Below, in pieces: positions 40,937-50,201 of a stretch of DNA of 57,318 nt; position 1 is the first letter of the stretch, and every line of letters begins with the position of its first letter. The DNA comes from Hansschlegelia zhihuaiae. GTDB taxonomy: Bacteria; Pseudomonadota; Alphaproteobacteria; Rhizobiales; Methylopilaceae. Location: positions 1 to 57,318 of the forward strand of contig NZ_RYFI01000004.1 in assembly GCF_004103825.1 (NCBI RefSeq), written 5' to 3'. The notes under the pieces are model-generated. The model saw only the letters and a list, made by a program, of their open reading frames with translations. It was not told where the DNA came from and ran no database searches. The position numbers and the translations under genes are program-made.

Positions 40937-42082
40937 ATGAGCCGCTACCGCTTCCTCGACGGCGCGGGGATGATCTTCCTCGCCGTCGTGCTCGCCATGG
41001 CGGCGCTGATCCCCGCCTCGAACCTGCTGCTGCCGCCGGACTCCTGGCTCCATGTGCCGGACCACATGGTGCCGCTGCTCGGCAAGTACCTCGCCTTCGC
41101 GATGCTCGCGCTCGCGCTCGACCTGGTGTGGGGCTATTGCGGGATCCTGTCGCTCGGCCATGGCGCGTTCTTCGCGCTCGGCGGCTACGCGATGGGCATG
41201 TACCTGATGCGCCAGATCGGGCCGCGCGGCGTCTACGGCAATCCGGTCCTGCCGGACTTCATGGTGTTCCTGAACTGGACCGAGCTGCCGTGGTTCTGGC
41301 TCGGCTTCGACCATTTCTGGTTCGCGCTCCTGATGGTCGTGCTCGTCCCCGGGGCGCTGGCCTTCTGCTTCGGCTGGCTCGCCTTCCGCTCGCGCGTCAC
41401 CGGCGTCTACCTCTCGATCATCACCCAGGCGCTGACCTTCGCGCTGATGCTCGCCTTCTTCCGCAACGACATGGGGTTCGGGGGCAACAACGGCCTCACC
41501 GACTTCAAGGACATCCTCGGCTTCCCCGTGCAGGCGCAGGGCACCCGCGCGGCGCTGTTCGCGCTCACCGCGTTCGCGCTCGCGGGCAGCTATCTGCTGT
41601 CGCGCTGGGTCGTGACCTCGAAGCTCGGCAAGGTCGTGGTCGCGATCCGCGACGCCGAGAGCCGCTCGCGCTTCATCGGCTACCGGGTCGAGCACTACAA
41701 GCTCGTGGTGTTCACGCTGTCGGCGATGCTCGCAGGGATCGCCGGGGCGCTCTACGTGCCGCAGGTCGGCATCATCAACCCGTCGGAATTCGCGCCCGCC
41801 AACTCGATCGAGGCGGTGATCTGGGTCGCGGTCGGCGGCCGCGGCACGCTGGTCGGCGCAGCGCTTGGCGCTTTCCTGGTCAACGCCGGCAAGACCTGGT
41901 TCACGGGCGTTCTGCCCTCGATGTGGCTGTTCGCGCTCGGCGGCCTGTTCGTGCTGACCACGCTGCTGCTGCCGAAGGGAGTGGTCGGGCTGATCACCGA
42001 CCTCTTCGGGATCAGGCGGAAGTCCGAGCTGCCGGCCCCGACGGCGCCGGCCGCGCCCGCCAAAGCTGCGCCTGCGGAGTGA
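40937..42082 (+). CDS. urtC: urea ABC transporter permease UrtC
   Basis: A 381-residue LivM-type permease. DLVWGYCGILSLGHGAFFALGGYAMGMYL is the LivM/UrtC signature region near residue 60, and GVYLSIITQALTFALMLAFFRNDMGFGGNNGLTDF is typical of UrtC. About ten helices are expected, ending in a short Pro/Ala-rich tail. GGGGAG precedes the ATG. It is 4 bp from urtD. Confidence 0.95.
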   Translation: MSRYRFLDGAGMIFLAVVLAMAALIPASNLLLPPDSWLHVPDHMVPLLGKYLAFAMLALALDLVWGYCGILSLGHGAFFALGGYAMGMYLMRQIGPRGVYGNPVLPDFMVFLNWTELPWFWLGFDHFWFALLMVVLVPGALAFCFGWLAFRSRVTGVYLSIITQALTFALMLAFFRNDMGFGGNNGLTDFKDILGFPVQAQGTRAALFALTAFALAGSYLLSRWVVTSKLGKVVVAIRDAESRSRFIGYRVEHYKLVVFTLSAMLAGIAGALYVPQVGIINPSEFAPANSIEAVIWVAVGGRGTLVGAALGAFLVNAGKTWFTGVLPSMWLFALGGLFVLTTLLLPKGVVGLITDLFGIRRKSELPAPTAPAAPAKAAPAE

Positions 42083-42086
42083 GTTG

Positions 42087-42845
42087 ATGGCGATCGGCGG
42101 ACTGACCACCAACGCGCTGCTCTATCTCGACAACGTCTCGGTGACGTTCGACGGCTTCCGGGCGCTGAACGCGCTGTCGCTGTCGATCGACGCGCAGGAG
42201 ATGCGCGCCATCATCGGCCCGAACGGCGCCGGCAAGACCACGATGATGGACGTGATCACCGGCAAGACGCGCCCCAACCAGGGCGTCGCGGTGTTCGAGG
42301 CGAGCCACGACCTGACCAAGCTCGACGAGGCCTCGATCGCCGAGCTCGGCATCGGCCGCAAGTTCCAGACCCCGACCGTGTTCGAGATGCACACCGTCGA
42401 GGACAACATCCTGCTCGCGCTGAAGACCGACCGCCGGCCTTTCCCCACACTGTTCTCGAAGCGCACCAAGGCCGAGAAGGAGCGCATCGACGCCCTGCTG
42501 GAGCGCGTGCGCCTCACCGGCAGCCGCGACCGCAAGGCGGGCGAACTCAGCCATGGCCAGAAGCAGTGGCTCGAGATCGGCATGCTGCTCGCCCAGGAGC
42601 CGAAGCTGCTGCTGGTCGACGAGCCGGCCGCCGGCATGACCGACCAGGAGACCGCCGACACCGCCGACCTCCTGCGCGAGATCGCCAAGACCGCCTCGGT
42701 CGTCGTGGTCGAGCACGACATGGTCTTCGTGCGGGATCTGGGCGTGAAGGTCACCTGTCTGCACGAGGGCTCGGTGCTGGCCGAAGGCTCGCTCGACGCG
42801 GTGTCGACCAATGAACGCGTCGTCGAAGTCTATCTGGGGCGGTGA
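42087..42845 (+). CDS. urtD: urea ABC transporter ATPase UrtD
   Basis: A 252-residue LivG-type ATPase. Walker A is GPNGAGKTT, the signature LSHGQKQWLEIGM, and Walker B LLLVDEPAAGM. The H-loop is VVVEHDMVFVRDLG. The ATG at 42087 is preceded by an in-frame TTG. It works with UrtE on the cytoplasmic face of UrtBC. Confidence 0.95.
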   Translation: MAIGGLTTNALLYLDNVSVTFDGFRALNALSLSIDAQEMRAIIGPNGAGKTTMMDVITGKTRPNQGVAVFEASHDLTKLDEASIAELGIGRKFQTPTVFEMHTVEDNILLALKTDRRPFPTLFSKRTKAEKERIDALLERVRLTGSRDRKAGELSHGQKQWLEIGMLLAQEPKLLLVDEPAAGMTDQETADTADLLREIAKTASVVVVEHDMVFVRDLGVKVTCLHEGSVLAEGSLDAVSTNERVVEVYLGR

Positions 42846-42867
42846 GGATGCGAGGCGGCGACCGAGT

Positions 42868-42986
42868 GCGTGCTTCGAGACGGCGCTGCGCGCCTCCTCA
42901 GCATGAGGAACGTTTGAGTTTCCTCGCTTCCTCAACGGTCCTCATGCTGAGGAGCGGCGGCGAAGCCGGCGCGTCTCGAAGCACGC
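42868..42986. repeat. long palindromic repeat (family A, copy 2)
   Basis: A 119-bp copy between urtD and urtE with the same outer (GCGTGCTTCGAGAC) and inner (CTCCTCAGCATGAGGA) arms as 30733-30847. It lies within the operon, so it must be transcribed and could fold into a long hairpin. Confidence 0.85.
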
Positions 42987-43014
42987 AGTCCGGCCGTGAG
43001 CGGAGGTCTCTCCC

Positions 43015-43710
43015 ATGCTGAGCGTCGAGGACGTCTCGCTCTATTACGGCTCGTCCCGCGCGCTGCGCGGGGTCTCGGTGACGGCCGCGGCCGGCGAGGT
43101 CACCTGCGTGCTCGGCCGCAACGGCGTCGGCAAGAGCTCGCTCTTGCGCGCCATCACCGGCCAGCGGCCGATCTCGGGCGGGCGCATCACGCTCGAGGGC
43201 AAGGAGATCGACGGCTTGAGGCCCTACGACCGCGCGGCGCTCGGCGTGGCCTATGTCCCGCAGGGCCGCGAGATCTTCCCGCTGCTCACCGTGAAGGAAA
43301 ATCTCGAAACCGGCTTCGCGCCGCTGAAGCGCAAGGACAGGTCGATCCCCGAGGACGTGTTTGACCTCTTCCCGGTGCTGAAGTCGATGCTCGGGCGGCG
43401 CGGCGGCGATCTTTCGGGCGGCCAGCAGCAGCAGCTCGCGATCGGTCGGGCGCTGGTCACGCGGCCGAAGCTGCTGGTGCTCGACGAGCCGACCGAGGGC
43501 ATCCAGCCGTCGATCATCAAGGACATCGGCCGCGCCATCCGCTACCTCAGGGACAAGGGCACCATGGCCATCGTGCTGGTCGAGCAGTATTTCGACTTCG
43601 CGCAGGAGCTCGCGGACCGGTTCATCGTCATGGAGCGAGGCGAGGTGGTCGAATCCGGCGACGCCAAGGCGCTCGAGGGGGACGATGTCCGTCAGCGCCT
43701 GCATTTCTGA
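43015..43710 (+). CDS. urtE: urea ABC transporter ATPase UrtE
   Basis: A 231-residue LivF-type ATPase. Walker A is GRNGVGKSS, the signature LSGGQQQQLAIGRAL, and Walker B LLVLDEPTEGIQP. GVAYVPQGREIFPLLTVKEN is the Q-loop region typical of UrtE. The C-terminus ends RLHF as is usual for UrtE. GGAGG is 8 bp before the ATG. Its last 26 bp overlap the ureD start. Confidence 0.95.
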   Translation: MLSVEDVSLYYGSSRALRGVSVTAAAGEVTCVLGRNGVGKSSLLRAITGQRPISGGRITLEGKEIDGLRPYDRAALGVAYVPQGREIFPLLTVKENLETGFAPLKRKDRSIPEDVFDLFPVLKSMLGRRGGDLSGGQQQQLAIGRALVTRPKLLVLDEPTEGIQPSIIKDIGRAIRYLRDKGTMAIVLVEQYFDFAQELADRFIVMERGEVVESGDAKALEGDDVRQRLHF

Positions 43711-44659
43711 ACCGATCGACGGAAAGGCGAGCGATCCTCGCCCGTCATGCCCGCGCGAAGCGCGGGTATCCACGACTTCGTCGACCCCGCCCGTGACAAC
43801 AAAAATCGTGGATACCCAGCCTTTGGCCGGGCATGACGGCGAGGATGCGGCGCCCGCCCTCCGCAGACAGCGCGCGGAGGGGCGGATCGCTCTGCGCGTC
43901 GAGGCCCGCGGCGGCCTGCCCCGCGTGACGCGCCTGGCCGAGAGCGGCTCGTCGCGGCTGCGATTCCCGAAGGCCGAGCACGGGCTAGACGGCGTGATGC
44001 TCAACATCGCGGGCGGCCTCGCCTGCGGCGACCGGATGTCCGTCGAGGCAGAGGTCGGGCCGGGCGCGGCGCTCGCGCTCTCCACCCCCGGCGCCGAGCG
44101 CGTCTACCGCTCCGACGGACCTGACACGCGGGTTTCCACCCGCCTCGCCGTCGAGGCCGGCGGCGCGGTCGTCTGGGCGCCGCAGGAGACTATTTTGTTC
44201 GACCGCGCCCGGCTCGCCCGCACGCTGGACGCCGAGGTCGCGCCGGACGCGGCCCTAACGGTCTATGAGGCGGTCGCCTTCGGCCGGCAGGCGCGCGGCG
44301 AGACCGTCGAACACGGGCTGATCGAGGACCGCTGGCGCGTCCGCCGTGGTGGTCGTCTGGTTTTTGCCGAGACGCTTCGGCTCTTCGGACCGATCCGGGA
44401 CCTGCTCGCCAAGGGAACCGTCGCGGGCGGCGCGACCTCTCTCGCCACCATCTTGCATGTCGCGCCGGACGCCGAGGCGCGGCTCGACGCGGTCCGCGAG
44501 GTTCTCGCGGGCCACGACGTCGAGGCCGGCGCCACGGCCTGGAACGGCGTTTTGGTCGTGCGTATGCTCGCCCGCCTGTCGGAGGCGCTGCGCGACGCCG
44601 CGCGCGCCGTGCTGCCGATCCTGATCGGCCGCCCCCTCCCCCGCGTCTGGACCTGCTGA
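43685..44659 (+). CDS. ureD: urease accessory protein UreD (UreH) with a repeat-derived N-terminal stretch
   Basis: A 324-residue urease maturation scaffold that acts with UreF and UreG on apo-urease. Conserved parts are [49 protein letters not shown] and FGRQARGE. From ATG 43685 the first ~60 residues run through a family B palindrome and are unlike any UreD. The homologous part begins near [19 protein letters not shown] at 43808 is a possible later start but has no RBS. It ends in a TGATG overlap with ureAB. Confidence 0.88.
   Translation: MSVSACISEPIDGKASDPRPSCPREARVSTTSSTPPVTTKIVDTQPLAGHDGEDAAPALRRQRAEGRIALRVEARGGLPRVTRLAESGSSRLRFPKAEHGLDGVMLNIAGGLACGDRMSVEAEVGPGAALALSTPGAERVYRSDGPDTRVSTRLAVEAGGAVVWAPQETILFDRARLARTLDAEVAPDAALTVYEAVAFGRQARGETVEHGLIEDRWRVRRGGRLVFAETLRLFGPIRDLLAKGTVAGGATSLATILHVAPDAEARLDAVREVLAGHDVEAGATAWNGVLVVRMLARLSEALRDAARAVLPILIGRPLPRVWTC
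43742..43839. repeat. long palindromic repeat (family B, copy 2) inside the 5' end of ureD
   Basis: Outer arms CCGTCATGCCCG/CGGGCATGACGG and inner arms GTATCCACGA/TCGTGGATAC match the copy at 14087. Here the element lies in the open frame of ureD, so it is either translated or marks a displaced start. Confidence 0.85.
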
Positions 44660-45279
44660 TGAACCTCACGCCTCGCGAAAAGGACAAGCTGCTGATCGCG
44701 ATGGCCGCGATCGTCGCGAGGAGCCGCCTCGCCCGCGGGGTGAAGCTCAACCATCCAGAGGCGATCGCGCTGATCACCGATTTCGTGGTCGAGGGCGCGC
44801 GAGACGGACGGACAGTGGCGGAGCTGATGGAGGCGGGCGCGGGCGTTCTCGCCGCCGACCAGGTGATGGACGGAGTCCCGGAGATGATCCACGACATCCA
44901 GGTCGAGGCGACGTTCCCGGACGGCACCAAGCTCGTCACGGTGCATCACCCGATCCGCGGCGAGGCCTCGTCGGTCGCGGCCGGCGAGGTCGTCACGCCG
45001 CCAGGCGACATCGAACTCAACGCCGGCGCCGAGACCGTCACAGTCACGGTCGCCAACACCGGCGACCGGCCGATCCAGGTCGGCAGCCACTACCATTTCT
45101 TCGAGACCAACCCGGCGCTGGAGTTCGACCGCGCGGCCGTCCGCGGCATGCGGCTCGACATCGCCTCCGGCACCGCCGTGCGCTTCGAGCCGGGCCAGAC
45201 CCGCACTGTGACGCTCGTGCCGTTCTCGGGCACGCGGAAGGTGTTCGGCTTCCGCCAGGACGTGATGGGCGAGCTATAG
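44659..45279 (+). CDS. ureAB: urease gamma-beta fusion subunit
   Basis: A 206-residue fusion. Residues 1-100 are UreA ([38 protein letters not shown]). Residues ~105-206 are UreB ([45 protein letters not shown]). The single-chain form is known in Helicobacter and some alphaproteobacteria, where separate ureA and ureB are the more common state. It forms the cytoplasmic trimer with UreC. The start overlaps ureD, and a foreign-looking gene separates it from ureC. Confidence 0.95.
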   Translation: MNLTPREKDKLLIAMAAIVARSRLARGVKLNHPEAIALITDFVVEGARDGRTVAELMEAGAGVLAADQVMDGVPEMIHDIQVEATFPDGTKLVTVHHPIRGEASSVAAGEVVTPPGDIELNAGAETVTVTVANTGDRPIQVGSHYHFFETNPALEFDRAAVRGMRLDIASGTAVRFEPGQTRTVTLVPFSGTRKVFGFRQDVMGEL

Positions 45280-45295
45280 CTTCAACGAGGCTCCG

Positions 45296-45826
45296 ATGGA
45301 GTTTGGCGACGGAATTTCCATCGTAGCGCTCATTGTTTCGTTGGTTGCAGCCTGGTTCGCGTGGCATCAACAGCAGGCGTCGTTCCGTCTAGCGTGGTAT
45401 GAGCAAGTCGTTACTTGGGCACGTGAATGCGTCCGTACATTCTCCGGAGCGCATGAGTTGCTGTCCATAACCGCCAGCGACGCAGAGGAGGTGAACAAGC
45501 GCAAATTGATACTGATGGAGTCTTTTAGTAGCCTTATAGATGAAGGTAGATTTATCTTCGAAAATGACAAGACGGCAGAATTAGGCGCATCAAAACCATA
45601 CGCCTACATAGGCATACGCCCAGACGTTCTAGACTACTTGGTAGGCGCATATATTTCTCTCAAGGAATTTGATGCACAGAATGTTATAGATCGGGAAAGA
45701 ACACGTAATTATATTATCGATCTCAAACGCCACTTTGTATCAGATGTCGTTCAAGTAATAGAGCCAAACTGGTTCTCACGTCGGGCAAAGACTACACCAA
45801 AGAACTCAAAAATCACGCGAATCTAA
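45296..45826 (+). CDS. AT-rich unknown membrane-anchored protein inserted in the urease operon
   Basis: A 176-residue protein. One N-terminal helix (ISIVALIVSLVAAWFAW) is followed by a soluble helical domain (WARECVRTFSGAHELLS, RKLILMESFSSLIDEGRFIF). GAGG precedes the ATG. It starts 16 bp after ureAB and ends 9 bp before ureC, and its tail supplies the ureC RBS. Codon use (AATGTTATA, TTAGTAGCC, TATATT) and GC content are far below the neighbours, a clear sign of transfer. It is not a known urease protein. No function can be assigned. Confidence 0.75.
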   Translation: MEFGDGISIVALIVSLVAAWFAWHQQQASFRLAWYEQVVTWARECVRTFSGAHELLSITASDAEEVNKRKLILMESFSSLIDEGRFIFENDKTAELGASKPYAYIGIRPDVLDYLVGAYISLKEFDAQNVIDRERTRNYIIDLKRHFVSDVVQVIEPNWFSRRAKTTPKNSKITRI

Positions 45827-45835
45827 GGTAAAACC

Positions 45836-47548
45836 ATGCCCGCCAGGATCTCCCGCGCCGCCTATGCGGACATGTTCGGGCCGACGACCGGAGACCGCAT
45901 CCGGCTCGCCGACACGACGCTGATCATCGAGGTCGAGCGGGACTTCACCATTTATGGTGAGGAGGTGAAGTTCGGCGGCGGCAAGACGATCCGCGACGGC
46001 ATGGGGCAGAGCCAGCACACGCGAGCGCAAGGGGCGGTCGACACGGTCATCACCAACGCCGTGGTGCTCGACCATTCCGGCGTCTTCAAATGCGACATCG
46101 GCATTTTGGGCGGCCATATCGTCAAGCTCGGCAAGGCCGGCAATCCGGACGTCCAGCCCGGCGTCGACATCGTGGTCGGGCCCGGCACCGAGGTGATCGC
46201 CGGCGAAGGCAAGATCGTCACGGCCGGCGGCTTCGACAGCCACATCCACTTCATCTGCCCGCAGCAGATCGAGGAGGCGCTGAACTCCGGCGTCACCTCC
46301 ATGCTCGGCGGCGGCACGGGGCCTGCGACCGGCACCAACGCCACCACCTGCACGCCCGGCCCCTGGCACCTCGCCCGGATGATCGAGGCCGCCGACGCCT
46401 TCCCGATGAATCTGGGCTTCGCGGGCAAGGGCAACGCCTCGCTACCGGCAGGGCTCGAGGAGCAGGTCCGCGGCGGCGCCTGCGCATTAAAACTTCACGA
46501 GGACTGGGGCACGACGCCGGCCGCGATCGACTGCTGCCTTTCGGTCGCGGACGCGCTCGACGTCCAGGTGATGATCCACTCGGACACGCTGAACGAGAGC
46601 GGCTTCGTCGAGGACACGATCGCGGCCTTCAAGGACCGCACGATCCACGCCTTCCACACCGAGGGCGCCGGCGGCGGCCACGCGCCCGACATCATGAAGG
46701 TGGCGGGGCTCGCCAACGTGCTGCCCTCCTCCACCAACCCGACGCGGCCCTATACGCGCAACACCATCGACGAGCATCTCGACATGCTGATGGTGTGCCA
46801 CCACCTCGACCCGTCGATTCCCGAGGACCTCGCTTTCGCGGAGAGCCGCATCCGCAAGGAGACGATCGCGGCCGAGGACATCCTGCACGATCTCGGCGCG
46901 CTCTCGATGATGTCCTCCGACAGCCAGGCGATGGGCCGCGTCGGCGAGGTGATCATCCGCACCTGGCAGACCGCCGACAAGATGAAGCGGCAGCGCGGCG
47001 CGCTGCCGGGCGAGACCGGCGACAACGACAATCTCCGCGCCCGCCGCTACGTCGCGAAATACACCATCAACCCGGCGATCGCGCACGGCGTGTCGCGGCA
47101 TGTCGGCTCGGTGGAGGCCGGCAAGCTCGCGGACCTCGTGGTCTGGACGCCGGCCTTCTTCGGCGTGAAGCCCGATCTCGTCATCAAGGGCGGCGTGATC
47201 GCCGCGGCCCCGATGGGCGACCCCAACGCCTCGATCCCGACGCCGCAGCCGGCGCATTATCGGCCGATGTTCGCGGCCTTCGGCGCTGGGCCGATCGCGA
47301 CCTCGCTGACTTTCGTGTCGAAGGCCGCGCTCGAGGACGGGCTGCCCGACAAGGTGCTGGCGCGGAAGCCGATGGTCGCGGTCGAGAACGTCCGCGGAGG
47401 CATCTCCAAGAAATCCATGGTGCTGAACGACGCGACGCCCGTCATCGAGATCGACGCCGAGACCTACGACGTGCGGGCCGACGGGGAGCTTCTGGTCTGC
47501 GAACCGGCCGAGGTGCTGCCGATGGCGCAGCGGTATTTTCTGTTCTGA
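45836..47548 (+). CDS. ureC: urease alpha (catalytic) subunit
   Basis: A 570-residue enzyme that hydrolyses urea to ammonia and carbamate at a dinickel centre. [11 protein letters not shown] gives the first His pair, [11 protein letters not shown] the carbamylated Lys, [12 protein letters not shown] further His ligands, and [20 protein letters not shown] the mobile flap Cys-His. The length is normal. It begins [20 protein letters not shown]. It is out of its usual tight coupling with ureAB because of the inserted gene. Confidence 0.98.
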   Translation: MPARISRAAYADMFGPTTGDRIRLADTTLIIEVERDFTIYGEEVKFGGGKTIRDGMGQSQHTRAQGAVDTVITNAVVLDHSGVFKCDIGILGGHIVKLGKAGNPDVQPGVDIVVGPGTEVIAGEGKIVTAGGFDSHIHFICPQQIEEALNSGVTSMLGGGTGPATGTNATTCTPGPWHLARMIEAADAFPMNLGFAGKGNASLPAGLEEQVRGGACALKLHEDWGTTPAAIDCCLSVADALDVQVMIHSDTLNESGFVEDTIAAFKDRTIHAFHTEGAGGGHAPDIMKVAGLANVLPSSTNPTRPYTRNTIDEHLDMLMVCHHLDPSIPEDLAFAESRIRKETIAAEDILHDLGALSMMSSDSQAMGRVGEVIIRTWQTADKMKRQRGALPGETGDNDNLRARRYVAKYTINPAIAHGVSRHVGSVEAGKLADLVVWTPAFFGVKPDLVIKGGVIAAAPMGDPNASIPTPQPAHYRPMFAAFGAGPIATSLTFVSKAALEDGLPDKVLARKPMVAVENVRGGISKKSMVLNDATPVIEIDAETYDVRADGELLVCEPAEVLPMAQRYFLF

Positions 47549-47564
47549 AGGTTGGGGCAAGGCT

Positions 47565-47681
47565 GCGTGCTTCGAGACGCGCCTTCGGCGCTCCTCAGCA
47601 TGAGGAGGACTTGCGCCTGCCATCCTCCACGTTCCTCATGCTGAGGAGCTTCGGCGCGAGCCGAAGCGTCTCGAAGCACGC
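47565..47681. repeat. long palindromic repeat (family A, copy 3) between ureC and ureE
   Basis: A 117-bp palindrome with arms GCGTGCTTCGAGACGC and GCTCCTCAGCATGAGGA, as in the two other copies. It fills almost all of the ureC-ureE gap. Confidence 0.85.
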
Positions 47682-47699
47682 GAATCGCGTCCGCCAGCC

Positions 47700-48146
47700 A
47701 TGACCCGTGCCACCAACGTCGTCCGCCGCCCCGCCGTGAAGCCCGCCGCTGTCGCCGACCGCATCACGCTCGACCACGAGGCGCGCGGGGGCCGGCGGCT
47801 CGCCATGACGGCGGATGGCGGCCTCGCCTTCCTGCTCGACCTGCCCCGCCCCATGGGCCTCAACGACGGCGACGCGCTGGCGCTCGAAGACGGGCGATTG
47901 ATCGAGGTGCGGGCGGCCGAGGAGGAGCTGATCGAGATCACCGCCGCGACGCCGCTGCGGCTCGCCAAGATCGCCTGGCACCTCGGCAACCGCCACACGC
48001 CGGCCGAGGTGACCGGAGACGCGATCTATGTCGCGCCCGACCATGTGCTGGTCGAGATGGTGCGGGGCCTGGGGGGCGCCTCACGGCCCGTCAGGCGCCC
48101 GTTCCGGCCCGAGCAGGGCGCCTATCACGGCCACGACCATGGGTGA
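47700..48146 (+). CDS. ureE: urease accessory nickel metallochaperone UreE
   Basis: A 148-residue protein. The N-terminal peptide-binding half ends near [20 protein letters not shown]. The metal-binding half has LAWHLGNRH-like [15 protein letters not shown] and the conserved [12 protein letters not shown]. The C-terminus carries a short His tail, YHGHDHG. It delivers Ni2+ to the UreDFG complex. Its last 8 bp overlap ureF. Confidence 0.95.
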   Translation: MTRATNVVRRPAVKPAAVADRITLDHEARGGRRLAMTADGGLAFLLDLPRPMGLNDGDALALEDGRLIEVRAAEEELIEITAATPLRLAKIAWHLGNRHTPAEVTGDAIYVAPDHVLVEMVRGLGGASRPVRRPFRPEQGAYHGHDHG

Positions 48147-48813
48147 CGCCGTCACCCTCCTCGCATGGCTGTCGCCCGCCTTCCCGGTCGGCGGCTACGC
48201 CTACAGCCACGGGCTCGAACAGGCGGTCGAGGACGGCGAGGTCTCGGACGAGGCCTCGCTCGAGGCGTGGCTCCGCGACGCGCTCGCGCTCGGCTTCGGC
48301 AGGAACGACGCGATCCTGCTGCAGGCGGCGCATCGCGCAGCGGCCGCCGGCGACGCCGCGGCTCTCGCGGAGGTCAACGACCTCGCGCTCGCCTTCGCGC
48401 CGACCAAGGAGCTGCATCTCGAGACCAGCCAGCAGGGCCGCAGCTTCCTGGACGCCGTCCGCGCCGCCTGGCCGAACGAGCGGGTCAACGGCGTAGCAAT
48501 GGCGCTGCCCGGCGCGGTCGCCTATCCGGTCGCGGTCGGGGCCGCGGCGGCCGCGCATGGGATCGACGCGCGCGAGACGGCGGCCGCCTTCCTCGTCGCC
48601 GTCGCGCAGGCGCTGGTCTCGGCCGCGGTCCGGCTCGCCCCGATCGGCCAGACGGCCGGCGCGCGGATCGTCGCGCGGCTCGCTCCCCTCGCCCGATCTC
48701 TCCCCGACGAGGCGTCGGCGCTGTCCATCGACGATCTCGCCAACGCGACCTTCAGGCTCGATCTCGGCTCCGCCCGCCACGAGACCCAGTACACGAGGCT
48801 TTTCCGCTCATGA
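48139..48813 (+). CDS. ureF: urease accessory protein UreF
   Basis: A 224-residue all-helical protein. [22 protein letters not shown] is the UreF signature, and [16 protein letters not shown] and [13 protein letters not shown] follow. I chose the ATG at 48139; the longer open frame is a shadow of ureE. It forms the UreD-UreF-UreG maturation complex in the cytoplasm and overlaps both neighbours. Confidence 0.95.
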   Translation: MGDAVTLLAWLSPAFPVGGYAYSHGLEQAVEDGEVSDEASLEAWLRDALALGFGRNDAILLQAAHRAAAAGDAAALAEVNDLALAFAPTKELHLETSQQGRSFLDAVRAAWPNERVNGVAMALPGAVAYPVAVGAAAAAHGIDARETAAAFLVAVAQALVSAAVRLAPIGQTAGARIVARLAPLARSLPDEASALSIDDLANATFRLDLGSARHETQYTRLFRS

Positions 48814-49430
48814 GCTCTTCGAACGGTCCCTTGCGCGTCGGCGTCGGCGGCCCCGTCGGCTCCGGCAAGACGGCGCTGATGGAGGCGCTCTGCCGGCGCT
48901 TCCGCGAGACCTACGAGATCTGCGCCATCACCAACGACATCTACACCAAGGAGGACGCCCGCATCCTGGTCGAGGCCGGCGCGCTGCCGGAGGAGCGCAT
49001 CATGGGGGTGGAGACCGGCGGCTGCCCGCACACCGCGGTCCGCGAGGACGCCTCCATCAACCTCGCGGCGGTGGCGGAGATGTCGGCGCGCTTCCCCGGC
49101 CTCGACCTGATCCTGATCGAGAGCGGCGGCGACAACCTCGCCGCGACCTTCTCGCCGGAGCTCGCCGACGTGACCGTCTACGTCATCGACGTCGCGGGCG
49201 GCGAGAAGATTCCGCGCAAGGGCGGGCCCGGCATCACCCGCTCCGACATGCTGGTGGTGAACAAGACCGACCTCGCGCCGATGGTCGGCGCGGATTTGTC
49301 GGTGATGGAGGCCGACACGATCCGCATGCGCAAGGGCGGGGCTTACGTATTCGCCAGCGTCCGCAACGGCGAGGGCGTCGACGAGGTCGCGCGCTTCATT
49401 GAGCGCGCCGGCGGTCTCGGCCGGGGCTAG
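48810..49430 (+). CDS. ureG: urease accessory GTPase UreG
   Basis: A 206-residue SIMIBI GTPase. The P-loop is [28 protein letters not shown] is the CPH metal-binding motif, [16 protein letters not shown] the switch region, and NKTDL the base-recognition motif. GTP hydrolysis drives nickel insertion. ATGA overlap with ureF. Last gene of the urease operon. Confidence 0.98.
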   Translation: MSSSNGPLRVGVGGPVGSGKTALMEALCRRFRETYEICAITNDIYTKEDARILVEAGALPEERIMGVETGGCPHTAVREDASINLAAVAEMSARFPGLDLILIESGGDNLAATFSPELADVTVYVIDVAGGEKIPRKGGPGITRSDMLVVNKTDLAPMVGADLSVMEADTIRMRKGGAYVFASVRNGEGVDEVARFIERAGGLGRG

Positions 49431-49562
49431 CGGCCGGTCGGCGGCGATGCGACGAAGCGGCCCCCGAGCCGCAACCACTGGGCGCGAGGCTCGGCCTCCG
49501 CAGTTTCCCGAATGGCGCCCCGGTCACATTTTGTTAACCATGCACGCCCGAAGGGGCGCTTC

Positions 49563-49721
49563 ATGGATTTCTCGTCGGGTCATTTCGCCGGGTCGAACGA
49601 GCCGCGGTTCCAGGCGGCGCGGACATTTCTCGCGTATTCAGTATTGCTTACCGGCCTCGTGGGCACGCTCTCGGTCGCGCCGCTCGCGATCTGGGCGCTG
49701 ACCTCGGTGGGTTTCCGCTGA
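49563..49721 (+). CDS. 52-residue single-helix membrane protein
   Basis: Starts MDFSSGHFAGSNEPRFQAAR with AAGGGG 7 bp upstream, then one helix (FLAYSVLLTGLVGTLSVAPLAIWAL). No family is recognised. It lies 132 bp after ureG, in the gap before the ABC transporter, and a similar-sized protein follows. Confidence 0.5.
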   Translation: MDFSSGHFAGSNEPRFQAARTFLAYSVLLTGLVGTLSVAPLAIWALTSVGFR

Positions 49722-49810
49722 GGCGACCGCGCGCCGGCTTACGTATCTCTACGTATTGTCGCCTCGGAAGCGTCATCCTCCAATTCCGGCCGCTTCACGG
49801 GACCGTCCCC

Positions 49811-49975
49811 ATGGACAGGCTGACGACGATCGGAGCCGAGTTCGCGCGCCAGGCGGGCGGGCGCCGCAACCTCGTCGCCGCGCTGCGCGCCGCGGCGGGC
49901 CTGATCGCGCTTTCGCTGTCGATCCTCGCGGCGCCGATCACCCTTTACGTGGCGGCCACGCGGCTCGTCGAGTGA
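49811..49975 (+). CDS. 54-residue single-helix membrane protein
   Basis: An open frame MDRLTTIGAEFARQAGGRRN, then a hydrophobic helix (LIALSLSILAAPITLYVAAT). It has the same layout as the previous small gene (polar start of ~20 residues, one helix, a few residues after), but the sequences are not clearly alike. No strong RBS is visible, so coding status is tentative. Confidence 0.4.
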   Translation: MDRLTTIGAEFARQAGGRRNLVAALRAAAGLIALSLSILAAPITLYVAATRLVE

Positions 49976-50201
49976 TCCGATCGGGCCACCCCGGCGTTCG
50001 CGCGAAGACTTCTAAGCGGCGGGTTTTTCCGTCGATTTCGCACAGCATCTGCGCAACCGCAGACGCCTCTTTAGGCGCCGCTCAAAAACCCGGCGCGCAC
50101 GCTTGACGGCGACTGTCGTTTGGTGCGGCATTGTCATGGAAGCGGGGCCGCGGACGACCGCGGAGGGGGCCAACGCGCACTGACGGTTGAGGAACAATCA
50201 T

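Noticed and set aside
45296-45826. A split urease subunit between ureAB and ureC
   Set aside because: UreA and UreB are both complete in the fusion upstream and UreC is complete downstream. The insert has no urease motif and has a foreign base composition.
30733-47681. A CRISPR array formed by the recurring ~117-bp repeats
   Set aside because: The copies are thousands of bases apart, are palindromic themselves, and have no regular spacers or cas genes.
50121-50135. A second sigma-54 promoter (TGGTGCGGCATTGTC) before the amino acid ABC operon
   Set aside because: The -12 element reads TTGTC instead of TTGC, so the essential GC is lost.
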